64,000 nt of DNA from Proteobacteria bacterium UBA981 (GTDB lineage Bacteria; Pseudomonadota; Gammaproteobacteria; Ga0077536), in NCBI GenBank assembly GCA_002292285.1, contig DBBP01000008.1:248001-312000 (forward strand), written 5' to 3'. This document shows, piece after piece, positions 51,314 to 59,974 of this stretch (positions within the stretch are counted from its first letter, which is position 1; every line of letters begins with the position of its first letter). The position numbers and the translations under genes were made by a program. Below the pieces are notes generated by a model. That model saw nothing but the letters and a program-made list of their open reading frames with translations. It searched no databases and was not told where the DNA came from.

Positions 51314-51664
51314 GCGTTCCTCGCTTGAGCGCGACAAGACGTAGCCAGCGAAGGTAAGGCATTACCACGATCGGCCAGGCTGGAAATTATACGGGTTGTC
51401 ATAACACCTGAGCCATTCATGTGGCGCTGCGGCTCGCGGCGTCGTCAACCCCGTGATCAGCAGCGCCAAACGCTCCTACGACTGGAAGGTTTTCGTCAGG
51501 TCGGGTTGTGACTGTGCGCATCGCCGCCGCGCCATCGAGTTCTGCCTCTGAGCGTCTATAGGTCAAAACTATGGGGGCGGCCGCCAACCTGGTGCGCATC
51601 TTGCCCGGCAAGCTGCCAACTAATAGTCTGTCATGACAGACTCAGGAACCACAGGAGGTCCGCC
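51314..51664. other. Divergent intergenic region with operator-like palindrome
   Basis: 351 bp between the ligase (minus) and the cupin gene (plus). No coding frame is convincing. The notable element is the 18-bp palindrome at 51625-51642; otherwise nothing stands out. Confidence 0.5.
51625..51642. promoter_or_regulatory. Perfect 18-bp palindrome upstream of the cupin gene
   Basis: AGTCTGTCATGACAGACT is identical to its reverse complement. It ends 22 bp before the cupin ATG and lies just before the AGGAGGT Shine-Dalgarno. The GTCATGAC core is like operators of dimeric repressors such as GntR-type regulators. No regulator gene is adjacent. Confidence 0.65.
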
Positions 51665-52213
51665 ATGGTTAACGTCGCTCCACTATCCGACCTGGACTAC
51701 AGCGTCAAAGAAATGGAAGCGCACGTCGCGCGCTTTCGCGATCAAAAGAGTTCTGACACTGCGTTCCTCGACACCCGCATCCCAGGTCACGAACGAGAAA
51801 TTTTCGGCATCATCGGTGGCGGCGTTCAGGAAGACCCGGAGATGCACCCGCCCCTTGCCGCGCAGGATTTTCATCTTGCAATGGTACGTGCCGAGCCTGG
51901 CAAGGGAGCCGCATTGCATTCCCACCTCACCCAGGAGGTGTTCATGCCCCTGTCCGGACGTTGGTCAATCTTTTGGGGCCCGAACGGTGACAAGGAAATC
52001 ACTCTCGAGCCTCACGATGTGATTTCGGTCCCGGTACATATCATGCGCGGGTTTCGTAATGTCAGCGATACAACTGCGATGTTGCTTGCGGTTGTGGGTG
52101 GCAATGACCCGGGCCGGGTTGGTTGGCCGGAATCTCTGAAAAACAGCGCTCGCAACGCCGGCTTGGAAATCGATGAGCATGGCGATTTGCGAGCTGTCAA
52201 AGACGGTCAATAA
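51665..52213 (+). CDS. Cupin-domain protein
   Basis: This 182-residue protein has a single cupin barrel. Motif 1 is GKGAALHSHLTQEVFMPLSG with metal-binding His-x-His and Glu, and motif 2 is EPHDVISVPVHIMRGFRNVS with the third His. The N-terminal about 60 residues (YSVKEMEAHVARFRDQ and HEREIFGIIGGG) are outside the barrel. Strong Shine-Dalgarno AGGAGGT at 5 bases before ATG 51665. Probably a metal-dependent dioxygenase, isomerase or sensor; no reaction assigned. Likely controlled through the palindrome just upstream. Confidence 0.85.
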   Translation: MVNVAPLSDLDYSVKEMEAHVARFRDQKSSDTAFLDTRIPGHEREIFGIIGGGVQEDPEMHPPLAAQDFHLAMVRAEPGKGAALHSHLTQEVFMPLSGRWSIFWGPNGDKEITLEPHDVISVPVHIMRGFRNVSDTTAMLLAVVGGNDPGRVGWPESLKNSARNAGLEIDEHGDLRAVKDGQ

Positions 52214-52332
52214 TCATGCTGCTAAGGCGAAAATTATGGTCATCAGGCGTGCCCGATTGTTTGTGCCAGTGCAGCTAAGCCGCTCTCGCCTGGGCGGCTG
52301 CGTTTGTTCGTTGAATCTCCGAGAATTTCCGC

Positions 52333-52722
52333 ATGCCGCGTAGCCGCTGTATAGAATTGCCTGGTTCGACGCTCGGGGCATTGTTTGATGAAAAGGATGC
52401 CGTCGTACTGCGGCTTGATCCCGCGGTCGTTCATCAATACGAGGAACAAGCGGGTTTCGATAGCGGGACACGCTATTTGCAAGGGGTCGATCTACGCATC
52501 TCAGCCCCGGCACCACGCCTGGTGATCGAGCGATTTCCCTGCACGATTGTCACTGGCAAGCTCGTTATCGGCGACATGCACCACCCCAGTTTAATCCCGT
52601 TACCGATGATTTATGGCGGGACGACAGAATTATGCTGCTCAACTGAGTATGGTGAGAATCTGGTGATTCGCGGCAAGGGCGTCGTGTTGGTCTTTCGCGG
52701 TGCGCGTGAAGTGCCCGAATAA
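52333..52722 (+). CDS. Protein of unknown function
   Basis: This 129-residue soluble protein is not recognised. It is strand-rich, with PRLVIERFPCTIVTGKLVIG, MHHPSLIPLPMIYGGTTELC and a closing LVIRGKGVVLVFRGARE that looks like a small beta-barrel. The start ATG 52333 has only a weak GAGAA site. Codon use and lack of competing frames support coding. It is 119 bp downstream of the cupin gene; no clear functional link. Confidence 0.6.
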   Translation: MPRSRCIELPGSTLGALFDEKDAVVLRLDPAVVHQYEEQAGFDSGTRYLQGVDLRISAPAPRLVIERFPCTIVTGKLVIGDMHHPSLIPLPMIYGGTTELCCSTEYGENLVIRGKGVVLVFRGAREVPE

Positions 52723-53056
52723 GCCGTGACACGCAGGCGCACTACGAAATTCCGCACGGCGCTGCTACTGCAACCGAGTGTTGGACGCGGGTGCGAGAAC
52801 ACATCAGCGGATAATTGCCGGCAGAACTCACGTGGCGGCGCATTTGAGTCGACCGATGGTGAGCGCTTCGACGATGCGCTACATTCACTATCGCCCAGGC
52901 GACTGGGTCGCCTTGAGTTGTTTCACTTTCAACAGTTTGTTTCGCTACCCGACGATTACACGCGGGCCAAAGCGCCAATAAAAAATCAGTTAGCGGCGCG
53001 CAAAAGCAATCATCGAATGCAGTTTCGCGACCACCGTTGACAATAGCAGGCAGGTT
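52723..53056. other. Ambiguous intergenic region
   Basis: 334 bp between two small plus-strand genes. Open frames exist on both strands (plus 52726-53040; minus to 53260), but neither has a Shine-Dalgarno or a recognisable product, and the minus one runs through the DUF5062-like gene. I see no supported gene here. Confidence 0.4.
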
Positions 53057-53293
53057 ATGAAGAAGCTTAAAAACGAGAATGAGCTGGTTAAGAAAGCCAT
53101 TGCCGACGGCGTGAAATATGGTGAAAAACGCGGCGTCGTTGAGTTTGAAGCAACTGATTCTGCGAGCGAAAAAATCGAGTACATCTATCGTCTGCTCGTC
53201 CACGACAAGATTATTCAGCCGCTCCCCGAGGTTGATGTGTCGCAGAAAGCTATGCGGCACCGCCTCGCGATCTGGGCCTCTAAGAACGCTTGA
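53057..53293 (+). CDS. DUF5062-like small protein
   Basis: This 78-residue charged helical protein begins MKKLKNENELVKKAIADGV, followed by KYGEKRGVVEFEATDSASEK, IEYIYRLLVHDKIIQPLPE and KAMRHRLAIWAS. The wording fits the DUF5062 family of small gammaproteobacterial proteins of unknown function, recalled from memory. AGG lies 4 bases before ATG 53057. It supports a gammaproteobacterial origin. Confidence 0.75.
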   Translation: MKKLKNENELVKKAIADGVKYGEKRGVVEFEATDSASEKIEYIYRLLVHDKIIQPLPEVDVSQKAMRHRLAIWASKNA

Positions 53294-53303
53294 ACCTATA
53301 CCG

Positions 53304-53321
53304 GGGGTAAGCGTCTACCCC
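53304..53321 (+). terminator. Short GC hairpin after the DUF5062-like gene
   Basis: GGGGTA (53304-53309) / TACCCC (53316-53321), 6-nt loop, 10 bp after the stop. No T-tract. Confidence 0.35.
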
Positions 53322-53484
53322 GACCGTGTCAGGACGATGCTAGAGTGTCGTGGAGCCACACAGACACGTAGCCGCGCGCGACAGCGGGTAGATACATCCT
53401 TGCCTAACTTGCGGGCCTGACGGCAGTTGGTGCGAGCCTGCATGCGGTGGGTCGCGATTTCAAATCCCAAAATGAGGTGACAGC

Positions 53485-54570
53485 GTGCCACCAACTCCTG
53501 AAAAACTGCCCCGCCCTAGCGTTGCCGAACGACTCGCGAACGGCCTGCGAGGACACATTAACCGTTTCGCTCATGTAGTTATTAATGTGTCTGATCTAGA
53601 CCGCGCGCTGGCATTCTATGAAAACACCTTCCCCGTGCAGCGGCTGGCCCATATCAATGGCCCGGCCCAAAGCTACCCTGGTTTCGGCATTGAGCAGGGG
53701 CAATTCGAGGGATGGGTGCTGGAGAATAAAAAAGATGTCTCGCCTCCGGGCGATTTAATCGCAGAATTTCCAGCTCGCCTGTTGCACCTGATCGAATGGA
53801 AATCACCGCGCCCGACGGGCAAACCGTACCGCGAAGCGAATCATGTGGGCATTTACCGACAGAATTCACTGGTTAGCAATCTCGATGCTGCCTATGCCAA
53901 CGTCGTAGCGAATGGCGGGAAACCGTATGGAGAGCCGAGCTGGATTGTGCTCACGCCCGAAGGCGACGGCGTAACAGTCTTCGCCTACCGTGATCCAGAC
54001 GGCAACACCCTGGAGATGATTGCCGCCGAAACAGCCGACGGTAGTCCGCCGTTTGCAGGAATGATGCATCACTGCAATTTGAACGTGCGCGATCTACCGA
54101 CGTCGTACCGATTTTACCGCGACCTGATGGGGCTCGATTTGACCGTGTATCTGGCGCCTTCCGATCTGCAACCGGCCACCAATGGTTCGCTGGGCGATCT
54201 ACTGCGCAACCCTGACGGATCGGAATTCACCGACAATCAAATGCGTTTTGCCGCCACTCTCATGGGTGTGCGCTCCGATTCGCGCAGCCCCATCGATGTG
54301 CTCCAGTGGGATACACCCCAGCCCTTCGGTGAGCCCTACCCGCATGCCAACCACCTGGGCATTATTCGTGTCGCTTTCGAGGTCGATGATATCCAGGCGG
54401 CGCGGACGCAGTTGTTACTGGCAGGACACGGTCCCGTCGGGCCGGTCGAAACGTGGGATATGGGCGATTATGGTGAGCGCAAGGTCATCATTTTCAAAGA
54501 CCCGGACGGCATCATGCTCGAGCTGATCGAGGCCGTGCCAATTCCCACTGAGCGTCCGCCTTTCGATTAA
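53485..54570 (+). CDS. Two-domain VOC-family protein (glyoxalase/extradiol dioxygenase fold)
   Basis: This 361-residue protein has two vicinal-oxygen-chelate halves. The first (about 25-185) opens with INRFAHVVINVSDLDRALAFY and ends VFAYRDPDGNTLEMI. The second (about 195-350) opens with MHHCNLNVRDLPTSYRFYRD and ends IIFKDPDGIMLELIEA. Metal-ligand candidates are His in FAHVVI, Glu in NTLEMI, His in MMHHCN and Glu in IMLELI. Two-module VOC proteins include extradiol dioxygenases and lyases; reaction unassigned. Start is GTG 53485 with GAGGTGA upstream. Convergent with the LLM gene. Confidence 0.85.
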   Translation: MPPTPEKLPRPSVAERLANGLRGHINRFAHVVINVSDLDRALAFYENTFPVQRLAHINGPAQSYPGFGIEQGQFEGWVLENKKDVSPPGDLIAEFPARLLHLIEWKSPRPTGKPYREANHVGIYRQNSLVSNLDAAYANVVANGGKPYGEPSWIVLTPEGDGVTVFAYRDPDGNTLEMIAAETADGSPPFAGMMHHCNLNVRDLPTSYRFYRDLMGLDLTVYLAPSDLQPATNGSLGDLLRNPDGSEFTDNQMRFAATLMGVRSDSRSPIDVLQWDTPQPFGEPYPHANHLGIIRVAFEVDDIQAARTQLLLAGHGPVGPVETWDMGDYGERKVIIFKDPDGIMLELIEAVPIPTERPPFD

Positions 54571-54588
54571 CCAGTCCCGTAGACACGT

Positions 54589-54612
54589 CCGCTGCTACGC
54601 GACGAACAGCGG
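54589..54612. terminator. Short hairpin between convergent genes
   Basis: CCGCTG (54589-54594) / CAGCGG (54607-54612) with a 12-nt loop, 18 bp after the VOC stop. No T-tract. Confidence 0.3.
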
Positions 54613-54658
54613 CGCACAATGCGATGGTTACTCTGAATTTGGAGCTCTCGGCCAAGTT

Positions 54659-55672
54659 TTAATCGGGCAGCTGAAAAGCATCACTGGCAAACGCTTCGGC
54701 GCCAGCAGTGAATAATGCCGGGGTGCCGCCCTGGGGACTCACGACAACCGTGTCGATACCTGTCTGGTAATCATTGCGCAGCAGCCCGCGGCAGTGCTCC
54801 GCAGAACCGAAATTGAATATTCTGGCGACCATTTCATCGCTCACTGCTGCACTGATTCGGGCCCGGTCGCGGGTCGCGTAGCCTGCTCTGATTTCGTCAA
54901 TTGCGCTGGCATATCCCAAACGAATAATTATTTGCTGGTAGGCCGGCGCCGACGCATAGAAGGCGAGATGCTCACGGAAGTAGTCAAGCCCCGCCTCACT
55001 GTCCTCATGGACATACAACGCGCGCCGTTTGACGATCTCCAAATCGTCCACGCGCCGACCTACACGACGGGCGCCGTCATCGATTTGCTGCAACGCCCAG
55101 TCGAGTCTGTCCGGCGGGGTGAAATCATTAAGAATCACGCCATCGGCGAGCTCGCCAGCCATTTGCAGCATCTTCGGACCAATAGCGCCGAGATAAATCG
55201 GTACCGGCGTCTGCGGGCATTCCTTCAGTTGAAAGCCACGACTTCGCAGTGTAAGGCCCGAGAAATCGGTTTTCTTACCTGCCAGAATCGCACGAATCAA
55301 CACAACGGTTTCGCGGACGCGGGTTAACGGTTTCGCATATTCAAGACCGTACCAGCGCTCCACCATATTATCGGTCGAAGCCCCGAGGCCGAGTACAAAG
55401 CGTGCGGGCGCCCGCTGCTCGACTGCCACAACACTGGTCGCGAGCACCGCAGGCGGCCGTGTAAACACTGGCACAATGCCAGTGCACAGGCGTACCTTGT
55501 CGGTGGTCATGGCGAGCGCTGCGCCGAGCGTCAGAGGATCCTGCAGACCCTCAGCATCAGGCAACCATAAATCGTCATAGCCGGCCTGCTCAGCCCACTC
55601 ACCGCGCTCGAATCCGGCGCCCAGCCCGGGCGCCGTCCACAGCATTAAGCCAATGCGTTTGTGTCGCTTCAT
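54659..55672 (-). CDS. LLM-class flavin-dependent oxidoreductase (F420-type), second copy
   Basis: This 337-residue protein starts KRIGLMLWTAPGLGAGFERG and has GYDDLWLPDAEGLQDPLTL near residue 32, KVRLCTGIVPVFTRPP near 57, RFVLGLGAS near 91 and a PIYLGAIGPKMLQMAGELAD segment near 160, all standard for F420-dependent LLM enzymes of the methylene-H4MPT reductase-like branch. The frame is open upstream to 55837, but ATG 55672 has AGGA at 8 bases and starts the homologous part. Divergent from the amidohydrolase gene. Substrate unknown. Confidence 0.85.
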   Translation of the reverse strand: MKRHKRIGLMLWTAPGLGAGFERGEWAEQAGYDDLWLPDAEGLQDPLTLGAALAMTTDKVRLCTGIVPVFTRPPAVLATSVVAVEQRAPARFVLGLGASTDNMVERWYGLEYAKPLTRVRETVVLIRAILAGKKTDFSGLTLRSRGFQLKECPQTPVPIYLGAIGPKMLQMAGELADGVILNDFTPPDRLDWALQQIDDGARRVGRRVDDLEIVKRRALYVHEDSEAGLDYFREHLAFYASAPAYQQIIIRLGYASAIDEIRAGYATRDRARISAAVSDEMVARIFNFGSAEHCRGLLRNDYQTGIDTVVVSPQGGTPALFTAGAEAFASDAFQLPD

Positions 55673-55933
55673 CAAAGTTTCCTGCTCGTACGTCCGGCCA
55701 CTCCGGCTGACGATGCCCAGACACCGTTCGGACGCCGAGACGCAGTATACGAAAACCGCGCCGCCGCGCAGCGATGAAGCTAAATTACCCGACCACAGGT
55801 ATGATTGGGACGCTGGTGGGAAGATTTGCGTCGGCACTTCGCAGGCGACTGATAAGCGCCGTAGATTGGAATTTGATTGAGCGAGGGCTCATGCCGATGG
55901 GTGTGACCTTGTCAGGTATGGGGAGTTATACCA

Positions 55934-57667
55934 ATGGCGAAATTCGATACTTTAATTAGTGGTGGTTCGGTGGTCGATGGCACCGGTAGCGCGCCGCGCA
56001 CGGCAGACGTGGCCATTAGCGACGGCAAAATCGCGGCGATTGGCAGCAATCTTGGTGCCGCCAAACAGACGGTCGATGCCGCTGGACTCGTTGTGACGCC
56101 GGGCTGGGTCGACATTCACACTCACTACGACGCGCAGGCGACGTGGGACCCGGAGCTTGCGCAATCGAGCTGGCACGGCGTGACTTCGGCTGTGGCAGGA
56201 AACTGCGGCGTTGGATTCGCCCCGGCCAAGCCGGAACGTCACCAGTGGCTGATCAATCTCATGGAAGGTGTCGAAGATATTCCCGGCGTGTCGTTGCAGG
56301 CAGGCATGGAATGGAAGTGGGAAAGCTTCCCGGAATACATGGACGCGCTCGATACACTGCCGCGCACACTTGATATCGGCACGCAGATGACCCATGGCGC
56401 GTTGCGAGCCTATGTCATGGGCCAGCGCGGCGCAGACAACGAAGCCGCAACCGATGACGATCTAGGTCAAATGGCGGCACTCATTGAAGAAGGCATGGCG
56501 GCCGGCGCACTCGGCTTCACGAGCTCGCGCACGTCGATTCATATCGACGTCGACGGCGTACCAGTCCCCGGCACCTTCGCCAACGAGAAGGAATTGGTCG
56601 CACTTGCCAAAGCGGTCAAACGCAGCGGCCACGGCTTGATGGAGATGGTCCTCGCAGGTGTCGGCGGCGAGGATTGTGACGGACTTGAGCGTGAGATGCA
56701 GTTGATGCGTAACGTTGCTGAGCAATCGGCATGCCGATTGATGTACCTGCAAGTACAACATAATTCGGACGCGGAGCAATGGCGCCGCCAGATGCGGGTG
56801 TGCGAAGAAGCGGCGGCCGCTGGCCACGAAATCGTGCCACAGGTTGCGGGCCGCCCCATCTCGCTGTTGTTCAGCATGGCGGGTGAGCATCCCTGGCGTT
56901 TCATGCCGAGCTTCGCCGAAATCGCCGATCTGCCGCCCGCTGAGCGCGTGCGCAAGATGGCTGATCCAGCCGTGCGGGCGAAACTATTGTCCGAAGAAGA
57001 TCCAAACGACACGGGCTTCTCGATGTTCTACAAGAGTCCTGAATTGTGGGAAATGACTTATCCCGGTGGCAATCCGATTAACTACACGCCGGATCCGTCC
57101 ACTAGCATTGCTCTGACCGCCAAACGCGAAGGCCGTAGTCCGGCAGAAGTGGCCTACGACCTGCTGTTGGAAAACAACGGCGACAGCATCCTGCTGTACA
57201 TCGCGACCGGTTATGCCAATCACAATAGCGACGCAGTGCATGAAATGCTGACCCACCCGCTGTCAGTATTTGGTTTGAGCGACGCCGGTGCTCATTGCCG
57301 ATTTATCTGCGACGGCGGCGTGCATACCTATATGCTCACGCAATGGGTGCGTGACCTGCCTGCCGATGACCCGCATCACCTGCCGCTGGAATTGATGGTA
57401 CGCAAAATGACCGGAGACAATGCGAAGCTGTATGGTCTGAATGACCGCGGCATTCTCACTCCCGGACTACGTGCTGATATCAATCTCATTGATATGGCCA
57501 ATCTCGGCGCACTGATGCCGAAAATGACCTATGACCTGCCAGCCGCGCAACCGCGCTTACTCGGTGGCGCAACCGGTTACGTCGGAACCTATGTCAAAGG
57601 CGAACTTGTACAGTCCAATGGCGAACTCACCGGTGCGAGACCGGGCCGAGTCATTCGCGGCCGTTAA
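55934..57667 (+). CDS. D-aminoacylase-type amidohydrolase
   Basis: This 577-residue enzyme of the amidohydrolase superfamily (N-acyl-D-amino-acid deacylase group) has the zinc motif VDIHTHYDAQATWDPEL near residue 60 and GNCGVGFAP near 91, where Cys is a metal ligand in D-aminoacylases. A metal His lies in QVQHNSDAEQWRR, and the catalytic Asp in LSDAGAHCRF near 450. The N- and C-terminal beta domain is complete. ATG 55934 has GGGGAG at 8 bases. Hydrolysis of an N-acyl or other amide bond is likely; exact substrate unknown. A terminator-like hairpin follows. Confidence 0.87.
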   Translation: MAKFDTLISGGSVVDGTGSAPRTADVAISDGKIAAIGSNLGAAKQTVDAAGLVVTPGWVDIHTHYDAQATWDPELAQSSWHGVTSAVAGNCGVGFAPAKPERHQWLINLMEGVEDIPGVSLQAGMEWKWESFPEYMDALDTLPRTLDIGTQMTHGALRAYVMGQRGADNEAATDDDLGQMAALIEEGMAAGALGFTSSRTSIHIDVDGVPVPGTFANEKELVALAKAVKRSGHGLMEMVLAGVGGEDCDGLEREMQLMRNVAEQSACRLMYLQVQHNSDAEQWRRQMRVCEEAAAAGHEIVPQVAGRPISLLFSMAGEHPWRFMPSFAEIADLPPAERVRKMADPAVRAKLLSEEDPNDTGFSMFYKSPELWEMTYPGGNPINYTPDPSTSIALTAKREGRSPAEVAYDLLLENNGDSILLYIATGYANHNSDAVHEMLTHPLSVFGLSDAGAHCRFICDGGVHTYMLTQWVRDLPADDPHHLPLELMVRKMTGDNAKLYGLNDRGILTPGLRADINLIDMANLGALMPKMTYDLPAAQPRLLGGATGYVGTYVKGELVQSNGELTGARPGRVIRGR

Positions 57668-57682
57668 GCGCTCATCGTAGCT

Positions 57683-57709
57683 CCCGACTGGTTACGCGGG
57701 CCAGTCGGG
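57683..57709 (+). terminator. Hairpin after the amidohydrolase gene
   Basis: Perfect 9-bp arms CCCGACTGG (57683-57691) / CCAGTCGGG (57701-57709), 9-nt loop, 15 bp after the stop. No T-tract. Confidence 0.5.
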
Positions 57710-57867
57710 CGTGCGAGTGACGCAATTCATAGCCATCCGCGACATAATACCTAACGGCTGTTCAGCCGAGCGGCTTATCGCACCCCGACAGTGCGCCTCA
57801 CAGCCAATCAACGACCGTGCGAAGATAGCGGTCTGCAGTTCCCGCAAATCGAATAAAGGAGAGACCC

Positions 57868-58926
57868 ATGGCTCGATCGAAGGGCAATGGCGGTCCGGAC
57901 AATCCGTGGCAAGAGGGTGGCAGTCTGCCGCCTGACATAGAGGACCTGTTTAAATCCGGTAGCACGCAACTACGCGAGCTCGTTCCGCAAGGTGGGGGGC
58001 GTGGCCTCTCGGTAGTGGCGGTTATCGCACTGCTCTTGTTCGGTGCATGGACGGCCTATTACACGGTCCCCAGTGATTCGGTCGCAGTTGTGCAGCGTTT
58101 TGGCAAATACCTGAAAGACGTGCCACCCGGATTGCACTTTAAGCTACCCCTTGGTGTTGATAGCGCAACGATTGTGCCGGTCAAGCGCCAGCTCAAACAG
58201 GAGTTTGGCTTCACTACACCGGGTGCTACCGATCCGTTCCAAAGCCCTCGCGACGGGAAACGCGAAACCGAAATGGTGACCGGCGATCTGAATGCAGCGT
58301 TGGTCGAATGGGTTGTCCAATACCGCATCTTTGATCCGGCCAAATTTCTTTTCGAAGTGCGCGAGCCCGCTGAGACACTGCGTTATGTCTCAGAATCGGT
58401 CATGCGCGAAGTAGTCGGTGACCGCACCGTCGACGAAGTCATCACAATCGGCCGCCAGGAAATCGAAAGCGAGGCCCTGACCAAAATGCAGTCACTATCG
58501 ACGAAGTACGAGATGGGCATCAGCATCGATCAGGTCCAACTCAAGAACATCAACCCCCCCGGCCCGGTGCAGGAATCGTTTAACGAGGTAAACCAGGCGC
58601 AGCAAGAGAAAGAGAAGCTCATCAATGAGGCGCGTCGCGACTACAACAAAGTTATCCCGCTCGCCGAGGGAGAGAAAGATCAGCGCATTCGCGAAGCTGA
58701 TGGCTATCGGCTCAAGCGCATCAATGAGGCCGAGGGTGACGTAGCCCGTTTCAATTCCTTGCTTGCGGAATACCGCAAAGCACCTGAAGTGACCCGGCGG
58801 CGAATCTATCTTGAGACCTTGCAGGAAGTGATGCCCGGCATCCGCTCCAAAATCATTGTCGACCAGAGTTCGCAGGGCATTCTTCCGCTATTGAATCTGA
58901 ATCGCAGCAAGGAGCTCCTACCATGA
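57868..58926 (+). CDS. hflK: HflK, SPFH-domain membrane protease regulator subunit
   Basis: This 352-residue protein has the Gly-rich N-terminus NPWQEGGSLPPD, one transmembrane helix (about 46-66, VVAVIALLLFGAWTAYY), an SPFH/band-7 domain (VQRFGKYLKDVPPGLHFKLP) and a coiled-coil tail (EVNQAQQEKEKLINEARRD). With HflC it forms the large periplasmic cage around FtsH and modulates membrane-protein degradation. The N-terminal cytosolic part is short. ATG 57868 has AAGGAGAG at 4 bases. Start of hflC overlaps the stop (ATGA). Not preceded here by hflX/hfq. Confidence 0.95.
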   Translation: MARSKGNGGPDNPWQEGGSLPPDIEDLFKSGSTQLRELVPQGGGRGLSVVAVIALLLFGAWTAYYTVPSDSVAVVQRFGKYLKDVPPGLHFKLPLGVDSATIVPVKRQLKQEFGFTTPGATDPFQSPRDGKRETEMVTGDLNAALVEWVVQYRIFDPAKFLFEVREPAETLRYVSESVMREVVGDRTVDEVITIGRQEIESEALTKMQSLSTKYEMGISIDQVQLKNINPPGPVQESFNEVNQAQQEKEKLINEARRDYNKVIPLAEGEKDQRIREADGYRLKRINEAEGDVARFNSLLAEYRKAPEVTRRRIYLETLQEVMPGIRSKIIVDQSSQGILPLLNLNRSKELLP

Positions 58927-59897
58927 ACGGCGTATTACGCATTGGTTCAATTATTGTTGTTGCTGCCGTTGTCATCGTCGGACTTAACTCGCTCTACACT
59001 GTCAATGAAGTGGAGCAGGTGATCATCACCCAGTTCGGCAAACCGGTTGGTGATCCGGTGGTGACCGCCGGCCTTAAAATGAAAGTGCCGTTCATCCAGG
59101 ACGTCAATCCGATTGATAAACGCGTGCTCGAATGGGACGGCAATCCTTCCGATATGCCAACCAAAGACAAACTGTATATTTCGGTGGATCTGTTCGCCCG
59201 CTGGCGTATTACCGACCCATTGCAGTATTTCCTGCGCTTGCGCGACGAGCGCAGCGCACAGTCACGGCTCGATGACATTCTCGGCAGTGAAACGCGCAAT
59301 GCGGTCGCCAAGCACGAGCTAATTGAAATCATTCGCACCACCAAAGACCGCACGCCGTTGCGTGATTCTTTGTTGACGGATGCCGAACGCGAACTCGACA
59401 TGGGAGCGCTGGTGCCAATCCAGAAAGGTCGCCATGCGGTTGAACGGGAGATTTTCGCTGCAGCGGCGCAGAAAGTTGAGGTGTTCGGCATCGAACTACT
59501 CGACATCCGCTTCAAACGGATTAACTACAACAATAGTGTGCGACCGAAAATTTACGACCGTATGATCAGCGAACGACGCCAGATAGCAGAGCGCTTTCTC
59601 TCTGAAGGTAATGGCGAGGCAGCGAGAATTCGCGGCAATCGAGTGCGCGAACTAAACAAAATTCAGTCTGAAGCGTATCGGGAAGTAGAGGAAATTCGGG
59701 GCGTTGCCGACGCAAAAGCGACTGAAATTTATGCCAGCGCCTACAATCAGAACCCGCAATCGGTGGCCTTCTACGAGTTCACGCGGACCATGCAAGCCTA
59801 CAAAGACATCATTTCCGAAGATTCCACGCTGGTTCTGTCTACGGATAGTGAATTGTTCAGATTCTTGAAAGGGATGACCCCGGAAGGGAACGAATAG
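58923..59897 (+). CDS. hflC: HflC, SPFH-domain membrane protease regulator subunit
   Basis: This 324-residue protein has an N-terminal transmembrane helix (about 5-22, IGSIIVVAAVVIVGLNSLY) followed by the band-7 domain NEVEQVIITQFGKPVGDPV. The C-terminal segment RFLSEGNGEAARIRGNRVRE leads into FYEFTRTMQAYKDIISEDST, all classical HflC sequence. Translationally coupled to hflK through ATGA. A hairpin follows at 59917. Confidence 0.95.
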   Translation: MNGVLRIGSIIVVAAVVIVGLNSLYTVNEVEQVIITQFGKPVGDPVVTAGLKMKVPFIQDVNPIDKRVLEWDGNPSDMPTKDKLYISVDLFARWRITDPLQYFLRLRDERSAQSRLDDILGSETRNAVAKHELIEIIRTTKDRTPLRDSLLTDAERELDMGALVPIQKGRHAVEREIFAAAAQKVEVFGIELLDIRFKRINYNNSVRPKIYDRMISERRQIAERFLSEGNGEAARIRGNRVRELNKIQSEAYREVEEIRGVADAKATEIYASAYNQNPQSVAFYEFTRTMQAYKDIISEDSTLVLSTDSELFRFLKGMTPEGNE

Positions 59898-59916
59898 CGC
59901 CCGACAGGCGCACTTG

Positions 59917-59944
59917 AGAGCTGCCCGCTTAGGCAGGCAGCTCT
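59917..59944. terminator. Bidirectional hairpin after hflC
   Basis: AGAGCTGCC (59917-59925) / GGCAGCTCT (59936-59944), perfect 9-bp stem with a 10-nt loop, between the convergent hflC and hydrolase genes. No long T-tract. Confidence 0.6.
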
Positions 59945-59974
59945 ATCAAGAACGACATAGTCCTGCCGATATAG

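Noticed and set aside
52742..53260. Minus-strand open frame (172 codons)
   Set aside because: It covers the DUF5062-like gene on the other strand and has no ribosome-binding site or recognisable product.
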